Shown here: one piece after another, positions 1-8,757 of the stretch
Position numbering within the stretch: position 1 is the stretch's first letter
Layout of the letters: every line of letters begins with the position of its first letter
From: Noviluteimonas gilva
Lineage (GTDB): Bacteria; Pseudomonadota; Gammaproteobacteria; Xanthomonadales; Xanthomonadaceae
Direction: 5' to 3'
Assembly (NCBI RefSeq): GCF_009740395.1
Contig: NZ_WOXT01000001.1
Coordinates: 554,464-618,463, forward strand
DNA length: 64,000 bases
Notes under the pieces: generated by a model
Database searches by the model: none
Told to the model about the DNA's origin: nothing
What the model saw: the letters and a program-made list of their open reading frames with translations, nothing else
Program-made: the position numbers and the translations under genes

Positions 1-2
1 TC

Positions 3-533
3 GGCGTCATCGTGAAGAAGCTCGGGTTCGAATTGCCGGAGGAAGTCGCGCCGGTGGCGTGGGCGCTGGTGATCGGCGCGGTGTGGATGGTGGTCGCCGA
101 ACAACTGGCGGCCAAGCGCGCGCTCACGCTCGGCGAGCGCGCGACGATCACCTGGACGGTCGCGATCCTCGTCGGCGTGGCGCAGGTGGTGGCCGGCGTG
201 TTTCCGGGCACGTCGCGTTCGGCGTCCACGATCTTCGTCGCGTTGTTGTTCGGCGTGACCGACCGCAAGGCGGCGACGGAATTCGCGTTCCTCGTCGGCA
301 TCCCGACGATGTTCGCGGCCACCGGCTACGAGTTGCTCGACGTCGCGCGCGACGGCGGCCTGGCCGGCGAAGACTGGGGCTCGCTCGCCGTGGCCTTCGT
401 CGCGTCCGCGCTGACGGCCTTCGCCGCGGTGAAGTGGTTGCTGCGCTACATCCAGACACACACCTTCACGGTGTTCGCCGTCTATCGCGTGATCCTGGGC
501 GTCGCGCTGTTGCTGCTGGTGCCTGCGCGCTGA
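3..533 (+). CDS. uppP: Undecaprenyl-diphosphatase (C-terminal part)
   Basis: This integral membrane enzyme dephosphorylates undecaprenyl diphosphate, recycling the lipid carrier for peptidoglycan and other envelope polymers. The reading frame is open from the window edge, so the N-terminus, including the usual first acidic motif, lies outside. The visible part carries the family signature PGTSRSAST, whose Ser/Arg belong to the active site, and several hydrophobic helices. It ends in a hydrophobic helix followed by PAR, as is typical of BacA/UppP. It converges on the SDR gene with a 4-base gap. No terminator is visible in that gap. Confidence 0.93.
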   Translation, partial: GVIVKKLGFELPEEVAPVAWALVIGAVWMVVAEQLAAKRALTLGERATITWTVAILVGVAQVVAGVFPGTSRSASTIFVALLFGVTDRKAATEFAFLVGIPTMFAATGYELLDVARDGGLAGEDWGSLAVAFVASALTAFAAVKWLLRYIQTHTFTVFAVYRVILGVALLLLVPAR

Positions 534-537
534 GCGA

Positions 538-1299
538 TCAGAGCGTGCGGGTCTGTCCGCCGTCGACGTCGACGATCGCGCCCTGCATGTAGCTCGCCGC
601 GTCGGACGCGAGGAACGCGACGACCGAGGCGATCTCCTGCGGCGTGCCGAAGCGCGCGACGCGCAACTCGCGTGCGAGTTCTTTCGACGCCACGTCCGCG
701 GCGATCCCGCGTTCGGCCGCAAGGCGATCGATGCGCACCTGCGTGCGTTCGGTGGCGATGCTGCTCGGGTTGATCGCGTTGACGCGCACGCCATCGCGCA
801 CGCCGCGGTCGGCGAGCGCCTTCGTGAGATTGAGTAGTGCTGCGTTGACGCTGCCGCCGATGGTGAATTCGGCGTTGCCCGTGCGCCCGCCGATGCCGGC
901 GATATTGACGATGCAGCCGCGCGATTCGACCAGATGCGGCCAAGCCGCGCGAGACAGTCGCACCGCACCAAAGAACTTCAGCGCGAAACCATCGGCCCAC
1001 GCCGCGTCATCGAACGCGAAGAAATCCCCGCGCGGCGTGGCGCCCGCGTTGTTGACCACGATGTCGATCCGGCCGAACCGCGCGAGCGTCGCTTCGACGA
1101 GTTGCGCTGCTGCATCGGGTTGCGAGAGATCGCACGCATGCGCGAGGCCGGACACGGGCAGCGCATCGACCATCGCGTCCAACGCTTCCTGCGAACGCGC
1201 CGCCGCGACGACATGACAGCCAGCCTCCGCAAGCGTCCGCGCGATCGCCGCGCCAATGCCGCGACTCGCGCCGGTGACGATCGCGACGCGCGCGCTCAA
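538..1299 (-). CDS. SDR-family oxidoreductase lacking the usual catalytic residues
   Basis: The protein has 253 residues and a Rossmann fold. VTGASRGIGAA near the N-terminus is the nucleotide-binding loop and NNAGA follows at about residue 85. The start is a TTG whose last two bases form the stop of the upstream PEBP gene (TTGA), and the glycine loop begins only a few residues later, which supports this start. Where classical SDRs have Ser and Tyr-x3-Lys, this protein reads IAGIGGRTGN and FTIGGSVNAA, so Ser, Tyr and Lys are all absent. It may be a non-catalytic or mechanistically different SDR. The dinucleotide site looks intact. The substrate cannot be named. Confidence 0.85.
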   Translation of the reverse strand: MSARVAIVTGASRGIGAAIARTLAEAGCHVVAAARSQEALDAMVDALPVSGLAHACDLSQPDAAAQLVEATLARFGRIDIVVNNAGATPRGDFFAFDDAAWADGFALKFFGAVRLSRAAWPHLVESRGCIVNIAGIGGRTGNAEFTIGGSVNAALLNLTKALADRGVRDGVRVNAINPSSIATERTQVRIDRLAAERGIAADVASKELARELRVARFGTPQEIASVVAFLASDAASYMQGAIVDVDGGQTRTL

Positions 1300-1913
1300 C
1301 CCGCGTTGACCTTCGGATTCAGCGAGTAAGTGCCGTAGATCGCCGCTTCGGTGACCTCGTGCGGCTGCAAGGCATGGAAGACATCGGCGGCGGTGAACTT
1401 CGCCGGCAAATCGAGCTTCGGCACGCGCAGCGCGAACAGGCGGAAGAAATAACGATGCGTGCGCAGGTCGTTGAACGGCGGATACGGGCCGTCGTAACCG
1501 CTGTAATCGCCCTGCATGTCCGCGTTGCCCGCGAACCAACCGGTGTAATCGTTCAGGCCCTGGCGCGAACCTGCGGGGCCCGACGGCGCTTGCTTCCCGT
1601 GCGCGGTCACGCCATCGCTGCAACTGCCTGCTTCGATCGAATACACGCTCGCCGGAATATCCACCATCACCCAATGCACGAAGTCCGCGCGCGGTTGGTC
1701 GACGGGAATCTCCATGTCTTCGCGGCCGACGGTGCTCGCGATCGTCGGCGCATCGGTGTCGATGCACATCAGCACGAACGACTGCGTCTCCGCCGGCGCG
1801 TCCGACCACGCCAGGTGCGGGTTGCGATTGGCGCCGAACCCTTCGGGCGTGCCCATCGCGAATTCGGCGGGAATGCGGCCACGGTGCGCGAAACTCTCGC
1901 TGCTCAGGCGCAT
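1296..1913 (-). CDS. YbhB/YbcL-family PEBP protein (Raf kinase inhibitor-like)
   Basis: A 205-residue member of the phosphatidylethanolamine-binding protein superfamily, similar to E. coli YbhB and YbcL. The family features visible are a strand pattern near NPHLAWSDAP, the ligand-site segment MCIDTDAPT and HRYFFRLFAL towards the C-terminus. No signal peptide is evident, so a cytoplasmic location is likely. The ATG is preceded by AAGGAG at good spacing. Its stop overlaps the TTG start of the SDR gene, so the two are probably co-transcribed and translationally coupled. The biological ligand of bacterial members is generally unknown. Confidence 0.88.
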   Translation of the reverse strand: MRLSSESFAHRGRIPAEFAMGTPEGFGANRNPHLAWSDAPAETQSFVLMCIDTDAPTIASTVGREDMEIPVDQPRADFVHWVMVDIPASVYSIEAGSCSDGVTAHGKQAPSGPAGSRQGLNDYTGWFAGNADMQGDYSGYDGPYPPFNDLRTHRYFFRLFALRVPKLDLPAKFTAADVFHALQPHEVTEAAIYGTYSLNPKVNAG

Positions 1914-1931
1914 GTCGAAACTCCTTTGTCG

Positions 1932-2951
1932 TCAGGCCATGGCCGGCGATGGTGCCATGGCCGGCTCGATCGCGCTGTCGAGTTGCTCGGCGACCCAGCG
2001 CTCGGCGAACCCTTCGCAGCGCCAGTTCTCCAGGAAACCGCAATGCCCGCCGTGTTCGGCGATTTCCAGGCGCGCCGTCGGCGGCAGGTGCAATGCGTGG
2101 AAGCCCTCGACCGGAATGACCGGGTCGTCGGCCGACATCAGGATGCTCGCGGGCACGCGCAGGTTCGCGAGGCGGTCGCCGGCGATCGAATAGCCCTCGA
2201 AGTAATTCTCGAGCGAACCGAACTGCGTGTGGCGTTCGACCATCCACGCCGTCAGCGAGCGCATACGCAGGCCGAGCACCTTGTCGTCGAAGTCGTGCTG
2301 CTGCGGGAACAACTTGCGCTTGCGCGCGAGCGAACCGCGCCACTTTCGTTCGAAGTACCACATGTACAACGGCAGGCCGTGCTCCATCGCCTCCATCGTG
2401 CGCGCCGGATCCAGCACCGGGCACACGGCCGCGACATGCGCGAGCGGGATGCCGACTTCCTTCGCACGCAATGCCACGCGCAAGGCGAAGTTGCCGCCGA
2501 GCGAATAGCCCGCGATGACCATCGGGCGCGTGGCGTAGCGTCGCGAGACTTCGGCCGCCGCAGCGACGACTTCGTCGATGCGGTTGGAATGGAACAGGCC
2601 TTCGTTCAGATGATGCGTGTCGCCGTGGTCGCGGAAGTTCAGGCGGAAGATTTCGAAACCGCGCGCGAGCAGGCGCGCCGCGGTGAACTGCATGTAGCTC
2701 GAATCCGCGCTGCCTTCCCACCCGTGCAGCAGCAACGCCAGGCCACGCGATGCCTGCCCGGGGGTCGCCGAATGCAGGCCCTGCAGGCGCACGCCGTCGC
2801 CGGCATCGATGATGTGGGCATTGGTCACCGCGCCCATCGCCGCGAGGGCCAGGCGGCCGCGTCGACGACGCAACGCGCTCGATCCCAACACCGATTGCAG
2901 GTGCGGGCTGCGCAGCAGGACGGGCGGCGTGTAGTCGCTGGCGTGCGGCAT
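1932..2951 (-). CDS. YheT-type alpha/beta hydrolase
   Basis: A 339-residue alpha/beta hydrolase of the YheT/EMB8 (UPF0017) group. The oxyanion region is LLLHGWEGS. The nucleophile elbow is AGYSLGGN, the acid lies in SADDPVIP and the catalytic His in EHGGHCGF, so the triad is complete. The N-terminal PHLQSVLGS is typical of this group. The chosen ATG gives the usual family length. The frame stays open well upstream, but that stretch has no family similarity. Substrates are probably short esters or lipids. It sits in a minus-strand run with PEBP and PlsC. Confidence 0.9.
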   Translation of the reverse strand: MPHASDYTPPVLLRSPHLQSVLGSSALRRRRGRLALAAMGAVTNAHIIDAGDGVRLQGLHSATPGQASRGLALLLHGWEGSADSSYMQFTAARLLARGFEIFRLNFRDHGDTHHLNEGLFHSNRIDEVVAAAAEVSRRYATRPMVIAGYSLGGNFALRVALRAKEVGIPLAHVAAVCPVLDPARTMEAMEHGLPLYMWYFERKWRGSLARKRKLFPQQHDFDDKVLGLRMRSLTAWMVERHTQFGSLENYFEGYSIAGDRLANLRVPASILMSADDPVIPVEGFHALHLPPTARLEIAEHGGHCGFLENWRCEGFAERWVAEQLDSAIEPAMAPSPAMA

Positions 2952-3025
2952 GGGGCCGAGGCTAGCGCGATGCGTGTGGAGGCTGCGCTCTATTGACGCC
3001 GAGACAGGCGTGGGAGACACCCGGT

Positions 3026-3790
3026 TCAGGGCGCCTCCATCGCGGCCACGATGCGGTCGCGCGCCAGTTCGGCGATGCGGCGGCGGCCGCCGGCATCGGT
3101 CGCGTCGATCGGATCCAGGAACCAGATTTCCGCCACGCGGGGCGGTTCGCCCAGCAAGCGCAGGAAATTGGCGGCAAAACTTTCCCCCGGCCCGAAGGCG
3201 ACCACCGTTTGCGCGCTCGCCCCGCGCCCGTAACGCAGCGCGACCGGTTGCACGCGCACGCCGGCTTCGACCGCGGCCAGGAAGATGCGCGCGTGGAACG
3301 GGCCGATCTCGTGGCCATCGCGCGTGCGGCCTTCGGGAAACACGCCCACCGAACGGCCCGCGCGCAGGCGCGCCAGCATTTCGTGCAACACGCCGCCCAT
3401 CGATTCGCTGTTGCCGCGCTCGTGGTAGATCGTCTCCCCGCGCGTGGCGAGGTAGCCGACCACCGGCCAACGGCTGATCTCGCGCTTGGCGACGAAGCCC
3501 ATCATGCGCTGGCTGTGCAGCGCGGTGATGTCGATCCAGCTGACGTGGTTGGCGACGAAAAGCGTCGCGCCCGGCAAGGGCACGCCGCGGCGTTCGATGC
3601 GGAAACCGAACACGCGCATCAAACCGCCTTGCCACATCCGGATCAGGCGATGGTCGAGCGGCTCGCCGCGCACGCGGAGTCGGCGCAACGGCGTTGCGAT
3701 CAGCAGCATGGTCAGTGGCAGATCCACCAACACATGCCACAGCAACAGGGGAGTGCGCAGCGCGAAGCGCAGGGTGTGCGAAGCGTTCAC
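3026..3790 (-). CDS. 1-acylglycerol-3-phosphate O-acyltransferase (PlsC family)
   Basis: A 254-residue membrane-associated acyltransferase that would transfer an acyl chain to lysophosphatidic acid or a related acceptor in phospholipid synthesis. The HX4D motif appears as NHVSWID and the second block as FPEGRTR. A hydrophobic N-terminal segment (TPLLLWHVLVDLPLTMLLI) should anchor it in the inner membrane. The GTG start overlaps the TGA of the upstream thioesterase (GTGA), which suggests coupling; a longer frame upstream is open but lies inside that gene. This may be a second, PlsC-like paralog rather than the housekeeping enzyme. Confidence 0.88.
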   Translation of the reverse strand: MNASHTLRFALRTPLLLWHVLVDLPLTMLLIATPLRRLRVRGEPLDHRLIRMWQGGLMRVFGFRIERRGVPLPGATLFVANHVSWIDITALHSQRMMGFVAKREISRWPVVGYLATRGETIYHERGNSESMGGVLHEMLARLRAGRSVGVFPEGRTRDGHEIGPFHARIFLAAVEAGVRVQPVALRYGRGASAQTVVAFGPGESFAANFLRLLGEPPRVAEIWFLDPIDATDAGGRRRIAELARDRIVAAMEAP

Positions 3791-4254
3791 TGCGAAGGTT
3801 TCGCCCCGGCAGGCAGCGGGATCACCGCGAGCGTGAGGCGCGAGACGCACACCAACTTGCCGCGATCATCCTCGATGCGGATTTCCCACACCTGCGTCTG
3901 CCGGCCGATGTGCAAGGGACGCGCGGTGCCGGTGACCAGCCCATCGCGAACGCCACGCAAATGGCTGGCGTTGATTTCGATACCGACGCAGCCCTCGCCG
4001 TCGCGCACGCTGAGCATGCCGGCGGAACTGCCGATGGTTTCGGCGAGCAGCACCGACGCACCACCGTGCAGCAGACCGTAAGGCTGCTTGGTACGGGCGT
4101 CCACCGGCATGGTGGCGCGCAGGAAGTCGGGACCGATTTCGGTGAAGACGATGCCGAGCGGCTCCATCGCGGTGCCACGCGACATCGCATTCAGCCCGGG
4201 GAGGTGGTCGCCCGGCCGGAAAACCGAATCCCGCGACGGCGCTAGATCGGCCAT
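3787..4254 (-). CDS. PaaI-type hotdog thioesterase
   Basis: A 155-residue hotdog-fold protein, likely an acyl-CoA thioesterase. The diagnostic segment is GLLHGGASVLLAET, where His/Gly and the later Glu form the active-site region of the PaaI/YbdB/MenI subgroup. The ATG at 4254 is used; a second ATG about 22 codons in is possible because no strong Shine-Dalgarno precedes the first. Its stop overlaps the GTG of plsC. Placement beside an acyltransferase and a lipase-like hydrolase suggests lipid or acyl-CoA turnover. Confidence 0.85.
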   Translation of the reverse strand: MADLAPSRDSVFRPGDHLPGLNAMSRGTAMEPLGIVFTEIGPDFLRATMPVDARTKQPYGLLHGGASVLLAETIGSSAGMLSVRDGEGCVGIEINASHLRGVRDGLVTGTARPLHIGRQTQVWEIRIEDDRGKLVCVSRLTLAVIPLPAGAKPSQ

Positions 4255-4267
4255 GCGGGCGGCACGA

Positions 4268-4882
4268 TCAGCCGAACTTGAAGACGCCCGGACGCCAGCC
4301 GCGCGTGTACGACTGACGCGAGGACGCGTAGCCGCTGCTGGTGCCGTAGCCGGTGCCGAAGTCGCGTTCGCGGCGCGCGTGCATGCGATCGACGAGTTCG
4401 TCGCGGCGCGATTCCAGCCAATCCGTCCGGCCGAGTTCGCCCGGCGCCAGGCCGCGGCGCTTGGCTTCGTGTTCGCGGTAGTCGCAGAAATCGTCGTAGG
4501 CCTCGAGCTCATGCTTCAGCTCGCGCACGCACAGCTCGATCATCACCGCGTCGTCGAGGAAACCCAGCACTTCGACGTTGTCCGGGATGATGTCCTTCGG
4601 ATCGCAGAAGTACACGAGCGCCGAGAGCACGCGCTGGCGGTCTTCTTCCGGCAGGTGCCAGCCCTCGTCGCGCACCATGGCGATCATGTCGTCCAGGCGC
4701 AGCAGGCGTTCCTTGATGAAATCGGGGATGTGGACCTTCGCCGCGTCGGCGAGCAGCGTGCCCGAGCAGGCGATGATGTCGTCCGCCGTGCGGTCCTTGG
4801 CCGATTCCTTGGCCGCCACCATCGCCTTCTGGAAATGTTCGAGGTCGCGGTCGTTGAGTTCGAAGTTCAGCGAAATCGACAT
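4268..4882 (-). CDS. YkvA/DUF1232 domain protein
   Basis: A 204-residue protein. The DUF1232 (YkvA) core is at about residues 85-130, with the typical YFCDPKDIIPD followed by GFLDDAVMI. Other family members are often membrane-proximal, but no strong transmembrane helix is obvious here. The C-terminal tail (about residues 165-204) is rich in Ser, Gly, Tyr and Arg and looks disordered. The start codon is the first ATG and matches the family N-terminus. The function of the domain is unknown. It precedes the thioesterase by 13 bases on the same strand. Confidence 0.8.
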   Translation of the reverse strand: MSISLNFELNDRDLEHFQKAMVAAKESAKDRTADDIIACSGTLLADAAKVHIPDFIKERLLRLDDMIAMVRDEGWHLPEEDRQRVLSALVYFCDPKDIIPDNVEVLGFLDDAVMIELCVRELKHELEAYDDFCDYREHEAKRRGLAPGELGRTDWLESRRDELVDRMHARRERDFGTGYGTSSGYASSRQSYTRGWRPGVFKFG

Positions 4883-4989
4883 GGCGGCAATCCAGTCCGT
4901 AAGCGATGGGGGATGAAGGCGTTCAGCCTAGCAGAGTCCCACCCCGGACCGGAATATTCGGTGGGTGGTGGGCTATGTCGGGGCGATCT

Positions 4990-6912
4990 CTACAGGATCG
5001 GTGCCAAGCCTGCGCCGAAAGCCGTGAAGATGCGGGTCGTCAGGCCTTTCAGGCCCAGGCTGACCTCGGGGAAGTCGCCGACGGGCGTATAGCAACGGCG
5101 GAAATTCGGGTCGTCGCGCAGCAGGGGCGCGGGGCAATCGGGGCCGTGGACGAAGTCGTAGCTCGTCGCGTAGCGCCAGGGCCACAGGTCGAACAGCGGC
5201 AGCGATTCGGACACCTTGCCGAGCGAATAGTCGATGCCCGGGAACACCGGCGGCTTGTCGCGCGGGGCGATCACCCAGGCGTTCACCGGCTGCATGTCGC
5301 CGCGGATGCTGTCGGCCAGCGCGCGCGCGAAGGCCGGATCCTCGATCACCACCATGCTCTCGGTGTTGTAGTTGTCGCCGCGCGGGTCGAAGTTGTGCGT
5401 GCCGACCACGCCGATCCGCTCGTCCACCACGATCGACTTGGCATGCAGGCCGATGCGCACGCCCGCGCGCTCCAGCGGCACGGGTGCGTTGGCGCCGCCG
5501 CCACCGCTGCCGAAATAGCGCGTCGCCACGCCTTCGCTCTGCTGCTGCGGCGGTTGCTTCTTCCGTCGCTGTTCTTCTTCGGCGCCGGCGAGCAATTCGG
5601 CGCGCTTGGCTTCTTCCTCGGCCCCGGCGGCGATCGCTTCCAGATCGATCGGCGCCGCGCCCGGAAACGGCTTGAACTCGTAGATGTGGAAGCCGAACTC
5701 GCGCAGGTAGCGGCGTTTGTACTTGTACGACAGCGCGTAGACGATGAACGCGTCGGTGGATGCCAGGCTGTTGGTCGAGATCGTCACGCGCGGCGCCGAT
5801 GCGCGCTGATGCATGGCGCGGAACATGTCCTGCGCGTCTTCGGAGAGCACGAGATACGGCGTCTGCATCAGCACTTCGGTCTGCGCCGATTCGACGATGT
5901 CGCGCAGGCGCTGGCCGGCGTTTTCGGCCGTGTCGTTCTCGCCCTGATGTTTCTCCGGCACGTCGGCGATGAAGTGGACGGTGCCGACGGGCATCGCCGC
6001 GTGCGCCAGGGTCTCCACGCGCGTGACGTCGGACGCGTCGTTCGACATTTGCGTCACGCGCTCGGGCGCGATGAACGCGGCGTGCTCCAACGGCGGCGCA
6101 CCTTCGCGCAGGAGCAGGCGGCCGACATCGTCCAGGCGCTCGGCCGGCACGCTGATCGGCGAGGTCCAGAACGCTTCGAAGTTCTCGCGCATCTCGCCCG
6201 CGACCGGCCCGGCGACGAGCACGTCGCGGTCGCGGAAGTCGTACTCCGGGCTCCAGTCGTAGTAATCGTCCTGGTAGTTGCGACCGCCCGTGATGCCGAC
6301 CGCATCGTCGATCAGCAGCAGCTTGCTGTGCATGCGCTGGTTGAGCCGGTCCCAGCAACACAGCGACGCCATGAGGTACTTGGGGTAGCTCATGCGCGAA
6401 TCGTTGAACATCGGGTTGTAGACGCGCAGGTCGAAGTTCGCATGCGCGGACGACAGCGAGGCCAGCGTCGACGCCTTCTTGAGCGCGGACAACTGGTCCA
6501 CCAGCACGCGCACGCGCACGCCGCGGCGCGCGGCGGAGATCAACTCGTCGAGCACCAGGTGACCGGCGTCGTCCTCGTCGAAGATGTAGGTCTGCAGGTC
6601 GATCGAGCGGCGCGCGGCGCGGATCAGGTTCACGCGCGCGAGCAGCGCATCCGGCCCGCGGTCGAGCAGCAGCGCGTAGTGGCGAGGCGCCTCGGGCGTG
6701 GAGGCGGCGATCGCGCGGTCGCCGAGTTCGCGCAGGGCTGAAGGCGACGCGCACGCATCGGCGGGACGCGGACACAAGACGACGCGATCGCGCGCATCGA
6801 ACGCCACGCCCTGCGCGCGATCGGCCTTGCCCGTGGACATCGTGGTGCAGCCGCTGCCGAGCAGGAGCGCGCCGACGAGCGCCAGCAGGTGCGTCCAGCG
6901 AACCGGCGTCAT
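4990..6912 (-). CDS. Phospholipase D-like lipoprotein with two HKD motifs
   Basis: A 640-residue secreted protein of the cardiolipin synthase/phospholipase D superfamily. The N-terminus (TPVRWTHLLALVGALLLG then SGCTT) looks like a lipoprotein signal, although Gly rather than Leu sits at -3 of the Cys. Two complete HKD motifs are present: HSKLLLID at about residue 225 and HAKSIVVD at about residue 495. Between them is a Lys/Glu/Gln-rich linker, EEEQRRKKQPPQQQ. It resembles periplasmic ClsC/YmdC-type enzymes. The ATG overlaps the stop of the YceI gene (ATGA). It probably acts on phospholipid head groups in the envelope. Confidence 0.88.
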   Translation of the reverse strand: MTPVRWTHLLALVGALLLGSGCTTMSTGKADRAQGVAFDARDRVVLCPRPADACASPSALRELGDRAIAASTPEAPRHYALLLDRGPDALLARVNLIRAARRSIDLQTYIFDEDDAGHLVLDELISAARRGVRVRVLVDQLSALKKASTLASLSSAHANFDLRVYNPMFNDSRMSYPKYLMASLCCWDRLNQRMHSKLLLIDDAVGITGGRNYQDDYYDWSPEYDFRDRDVLVAGPVAGEMRENFEAFWTSPISVPAERLDDVGRLLLREGAPPLEHAAFIAPERVTQMSNDASDVTRVETLAHAAMPVGTVHFIADVPEKHQGENDTAENAGQRLRDIVESAQTEVLMQTPYLVLSEDAQDMFRAMHQRASAPRVTISTNSLASTDAFIVYALSYKYKRRYLREFGFHIYEFKPFPGAAPIDLEAIAAGAEEEAKRAELLAGAEEEQRRKKQPPQQQSEGVATRYFGSGGGGANAPVPLERAGVRIGLHAKSIVVDERIGVVGTHNFDPRGDNYNTESMVVIEDPAFARALADSIRGDMQPVNAWVIAPRDKPPVFPGIDYSLGKVSESLPLFDLWPWRYATSYDFVHGPDCPAPLLRDDPNFRRCYTPVGDFPEVSLGLKGLTTRIFTAFGAGLAPIL

Positions 6913-7484
6913 TGCGCCTCGGTGTCGCGCAGCCGGACGTGCAGCGAGAAGCGGACTTCGTCGCGCATCGCCATGCTCCAGCCGTCGAGGTCGTAGTCGC
7001 TGCGACGCACGGCGCCCTGCGCGACGATCGCGCATTCGCGCCCGGGGTTGCTGCATGCCGCGGGAGCGAGGACGAAACGCTCGCGCCGCTCGATGCCGTG
7101 GATGCGCAAACGCCCGTGCAGTTCACCGCCGGTCTGCAACAGCCCGAGCGGATAGGGATCGGACAGGAAAGTCACTTCGGGAAAACGCTGGGCATCGAAA
7201 AAGCGCGGGCCGCGCGCGAAGCGCGTGTAACGCGCGTGGTCGACGATTTCGAGCGTGTTCGTCGAGAGTTTGAGGTGCACCTGGCGCTTGCCGTCGGGCA
7301 ACTGCGTCACGTCGCCCTCGCCGTCGGGAAACTTGCCGAGCAAGGTCTGGCCCCAACGCGTCTGCAGCGAGAACTCGAATTTCGACGCAGCGGGTTCGAC
7401 GACCGAAATGACATGCGGCGCGGCCGCGGCCGCCACGCCGATGCCGACTCCCGCCAGCAGCAGTGTGGCGATCCAGGCGCGCAT
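6909..7484 (-). CDS. YceI-family periplasmic protein
   Basis: A 191-residue protein with a Sec signal peptide (MRAWIATLLLAGVGIGVAAA, cleavage near AAAAAP). The mature part is a YceI-like lipocalin-type beta barrel, with family segments ISVVEPAASKFEF, FFDAQRFPEVTF and HGRLRIHGIERR. YceI proteins bind polyisoprenoids or amphiphilic lipids. Its stop overlaps the start of the phospholipase D-like lipoprotein, so the pair is probably one translational unit acting on envelope lipids. Confidence 0.85.
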   Translation of the reverse strand: MRAWIATLLLAGVGIGVAAAAAPHVISVVEPAASKFEFSLQTRWGQTLLGKFPDGEGDVTQLPDGKRQVHLKLSTNTLEIVDHARYTRFARGPRFFDAQRFPEVTFLSDPYPLGLLQTGGELHGRLRIHGIERRERFVLAPAACSNPGRECAIVAQGAVRRSDYDLDGWSMAMRDEVRFSLHVRLRDTEAQ

Positions 7485-7494
7485 CTTCAGCCCG

Positions 7495-7971
7495 TCACGG
7501 CCACCAGAACGCGGACAGGCGCGCGGTGCCCGGTTCGAGCGCGGCGTCCTTCGGCAGGGTGAGCACGGCGATGCCCGCCGGCGGCATGCCGCGGTAGTCG
7601 CCCGACTGGCCGCTGTGCATCAGCGCGGCGAGTTGTTCGAAGCCCGGGTTGTGGCCGACGAGCAGGAGGCGATCGACGTCCTTGTGGCCATCGGCGAGTT
7701 CCATCAACGCGCCGGGCGTGGCTTCGTAGATCGAAGGCTCGAGGCGTTGGTCGACGTAGCCGACGGCGGCGAGGACCGCTTCGAGCGTTTCGCGCGTGCG
7801 CCGCGAAGGCGAGCACAGCACGCGATCGGGCACGAGTTGGTTTTCCCGCATCCACCGACCGGCGGCCTCCGCTTCGGCGAGGCCCTCCGGCGACAACGGA
7901 CGATCGAGGTCGGCCTGTCCCGTGCTGGCGGGTTCGGCGTGGGCGTGACGCAGCAGGATGAGTTCGCGCAT
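7495..7971 (-). CDS. sixA: Phosphohistidine phosphatase SixA
   Basis: A 158-residue histidine phosphatase. The catalytic RHG-type motif is LLRHAHAEP at residues 6-14, and the second His is in VGHNPGFEQ at about residue 105. Length and motifs fit SixA, which dephosphorylates phosphohistidine on HPr-like or Hpt proteins. The ATG start places the RHA motif at the extreme N-terminus, as in the family. It lies 10 bases upstream of the YceI gene in the same direction. An Hpt-containing kinase lies 0.8 kb upstream, but a functional link is only speculation. Confidence 0.9.
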   Translation of the reverse strand: MRELILLRHAHAEPASTGQADLDRPLSPEGLAEAEAAGRWMRENQLVPDRVLCSPSRRTRETLEAVLAAVGYVDQRLEPSIYEATPGALMELADGHKDVDRLLLVGHNPGFEQLAALMHSGQSGDYRGMPPAGIAVLTLPKDAALEPGTARLSAFWWP

Positions 7972-8030
7972 AGGGCGTCGAGCTTAGCCGACGCCCGGGG
8001 AGGTTTGGGGTGAAGTTTTCGTCTGGCGCA

Positions 8031-8660
8031 TCAGGCGCGCTTGATCCACTTCAAAAGCGGGTCCCAATCCGCCTGGTGTTCGCGAACCTGCTGGGAGTTG
8101 TAATCGAAGAGGCTGCGCCCCAGCCCGGCCATCAGCACGTAGGCCTGCGTGTCGCGCAGCTCAGCCACAAGCGGGTACGGCCACTGGCGCAGCGCTTCCA
8201 TGAATTGCTGGCTTGCGTTGGTCCAGGGGCGCAGGCGGTTTCCGACCAGGCCCACCGGCAAGGTGCCCTTGCGGACGCGCGGATGCTTGGCCAGCGTGTC
8301 GAGGAACGGGACGGTGGCCTCGATGTCGATCATCGAAGGCAGCACCGGCACCACGACGGCGTCGGCGACATCGAGGAAGTGCGCGAGTTCGGCGCCATGC
8401 GCGCCGGCCGCGGCATCCACCACCACGCGCTGCGCATCGCCGGGCAAATGCTTGTCCCAATCGCGGCGCGTGCCGTCGAGCGGCAGCACCGCGTGGTCCA
8501 TCAGCGCGCGCTTCTCCGCCCAGTGGCGCGAAGAGCCTTGCCGATCGGCGTCGACCAGCACCGTGCGTTTGCCATCGACCGCGAAATGCGCGGCGAGGTT
8601 GGTCGACAGCGTGGTCTTCCCCACGCCGCCCTTGGAACTGGCCACGAGCACCGTCTTCAT
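8031..8660 (-). CDS. ParA-family ATPase (orphan)
   Basis: A 209-residue ParA/MinD-type ATPase. The deviant Walker A is SSKGGVGKTTLS at residues 8-19 and the switch region is VDADRQGSSRHW. The chosen ATG follows GGGGGT and puts the P-loop at the very N-terminus, as in short ParA proteins; upstream in-frame codons would cross a terminator region. No parB-like partner or parS-like repeat is seen nearby. Short orphan ParAs often position protein complexes rather than DNA. It is separated from the upstream kinase gene by a strong terminator. Confidence 0.88.
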   Translation of the reverse strand: MKTVLVASSKGGVGKTTLSTNLAAHFAVDGKRTVLVDADRQGSSRHWAEKRALMDHAVLPLDGTRRDWDKHLPGDAQRVVVDAAAGAHGAELAHFLDVADAVVVPVLPSMIDIEATVPFLDTLAKHPRVRKGTLPVGLVGNRLRPWTNASQQFMEALRQWPYPLVAELRDTQAYVLMAGLGRSLFDYNSQQVREHQADWDPLLKWIKRA

Positions 8661-8697
8661 CCCGACCCCCGGTTGCGTTGCAAACGGCAGCCTACCC

Positions 8698-8729
8698 AAA
8701 AAAGCGCCCCGGCGTTCGGGGCCGGGGCG
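8698..8729 (-). terminator. Rho-independent terminator after the hybrid kinase gene
   Basis: Read on the minus strand, a 9-bp GC-rich stem (8705-8713 with 8721-8729) closes a 7-base loop and is followed by C and six T. It lies 28 bases past the stop of the hybrid kinase and upstream of the parA-like gene, separating the two transcripts. Confidence 0.85.
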
Positions 8730-8757
8730 GTTGGGGCGGAACGGGGCTGGCGATTGC

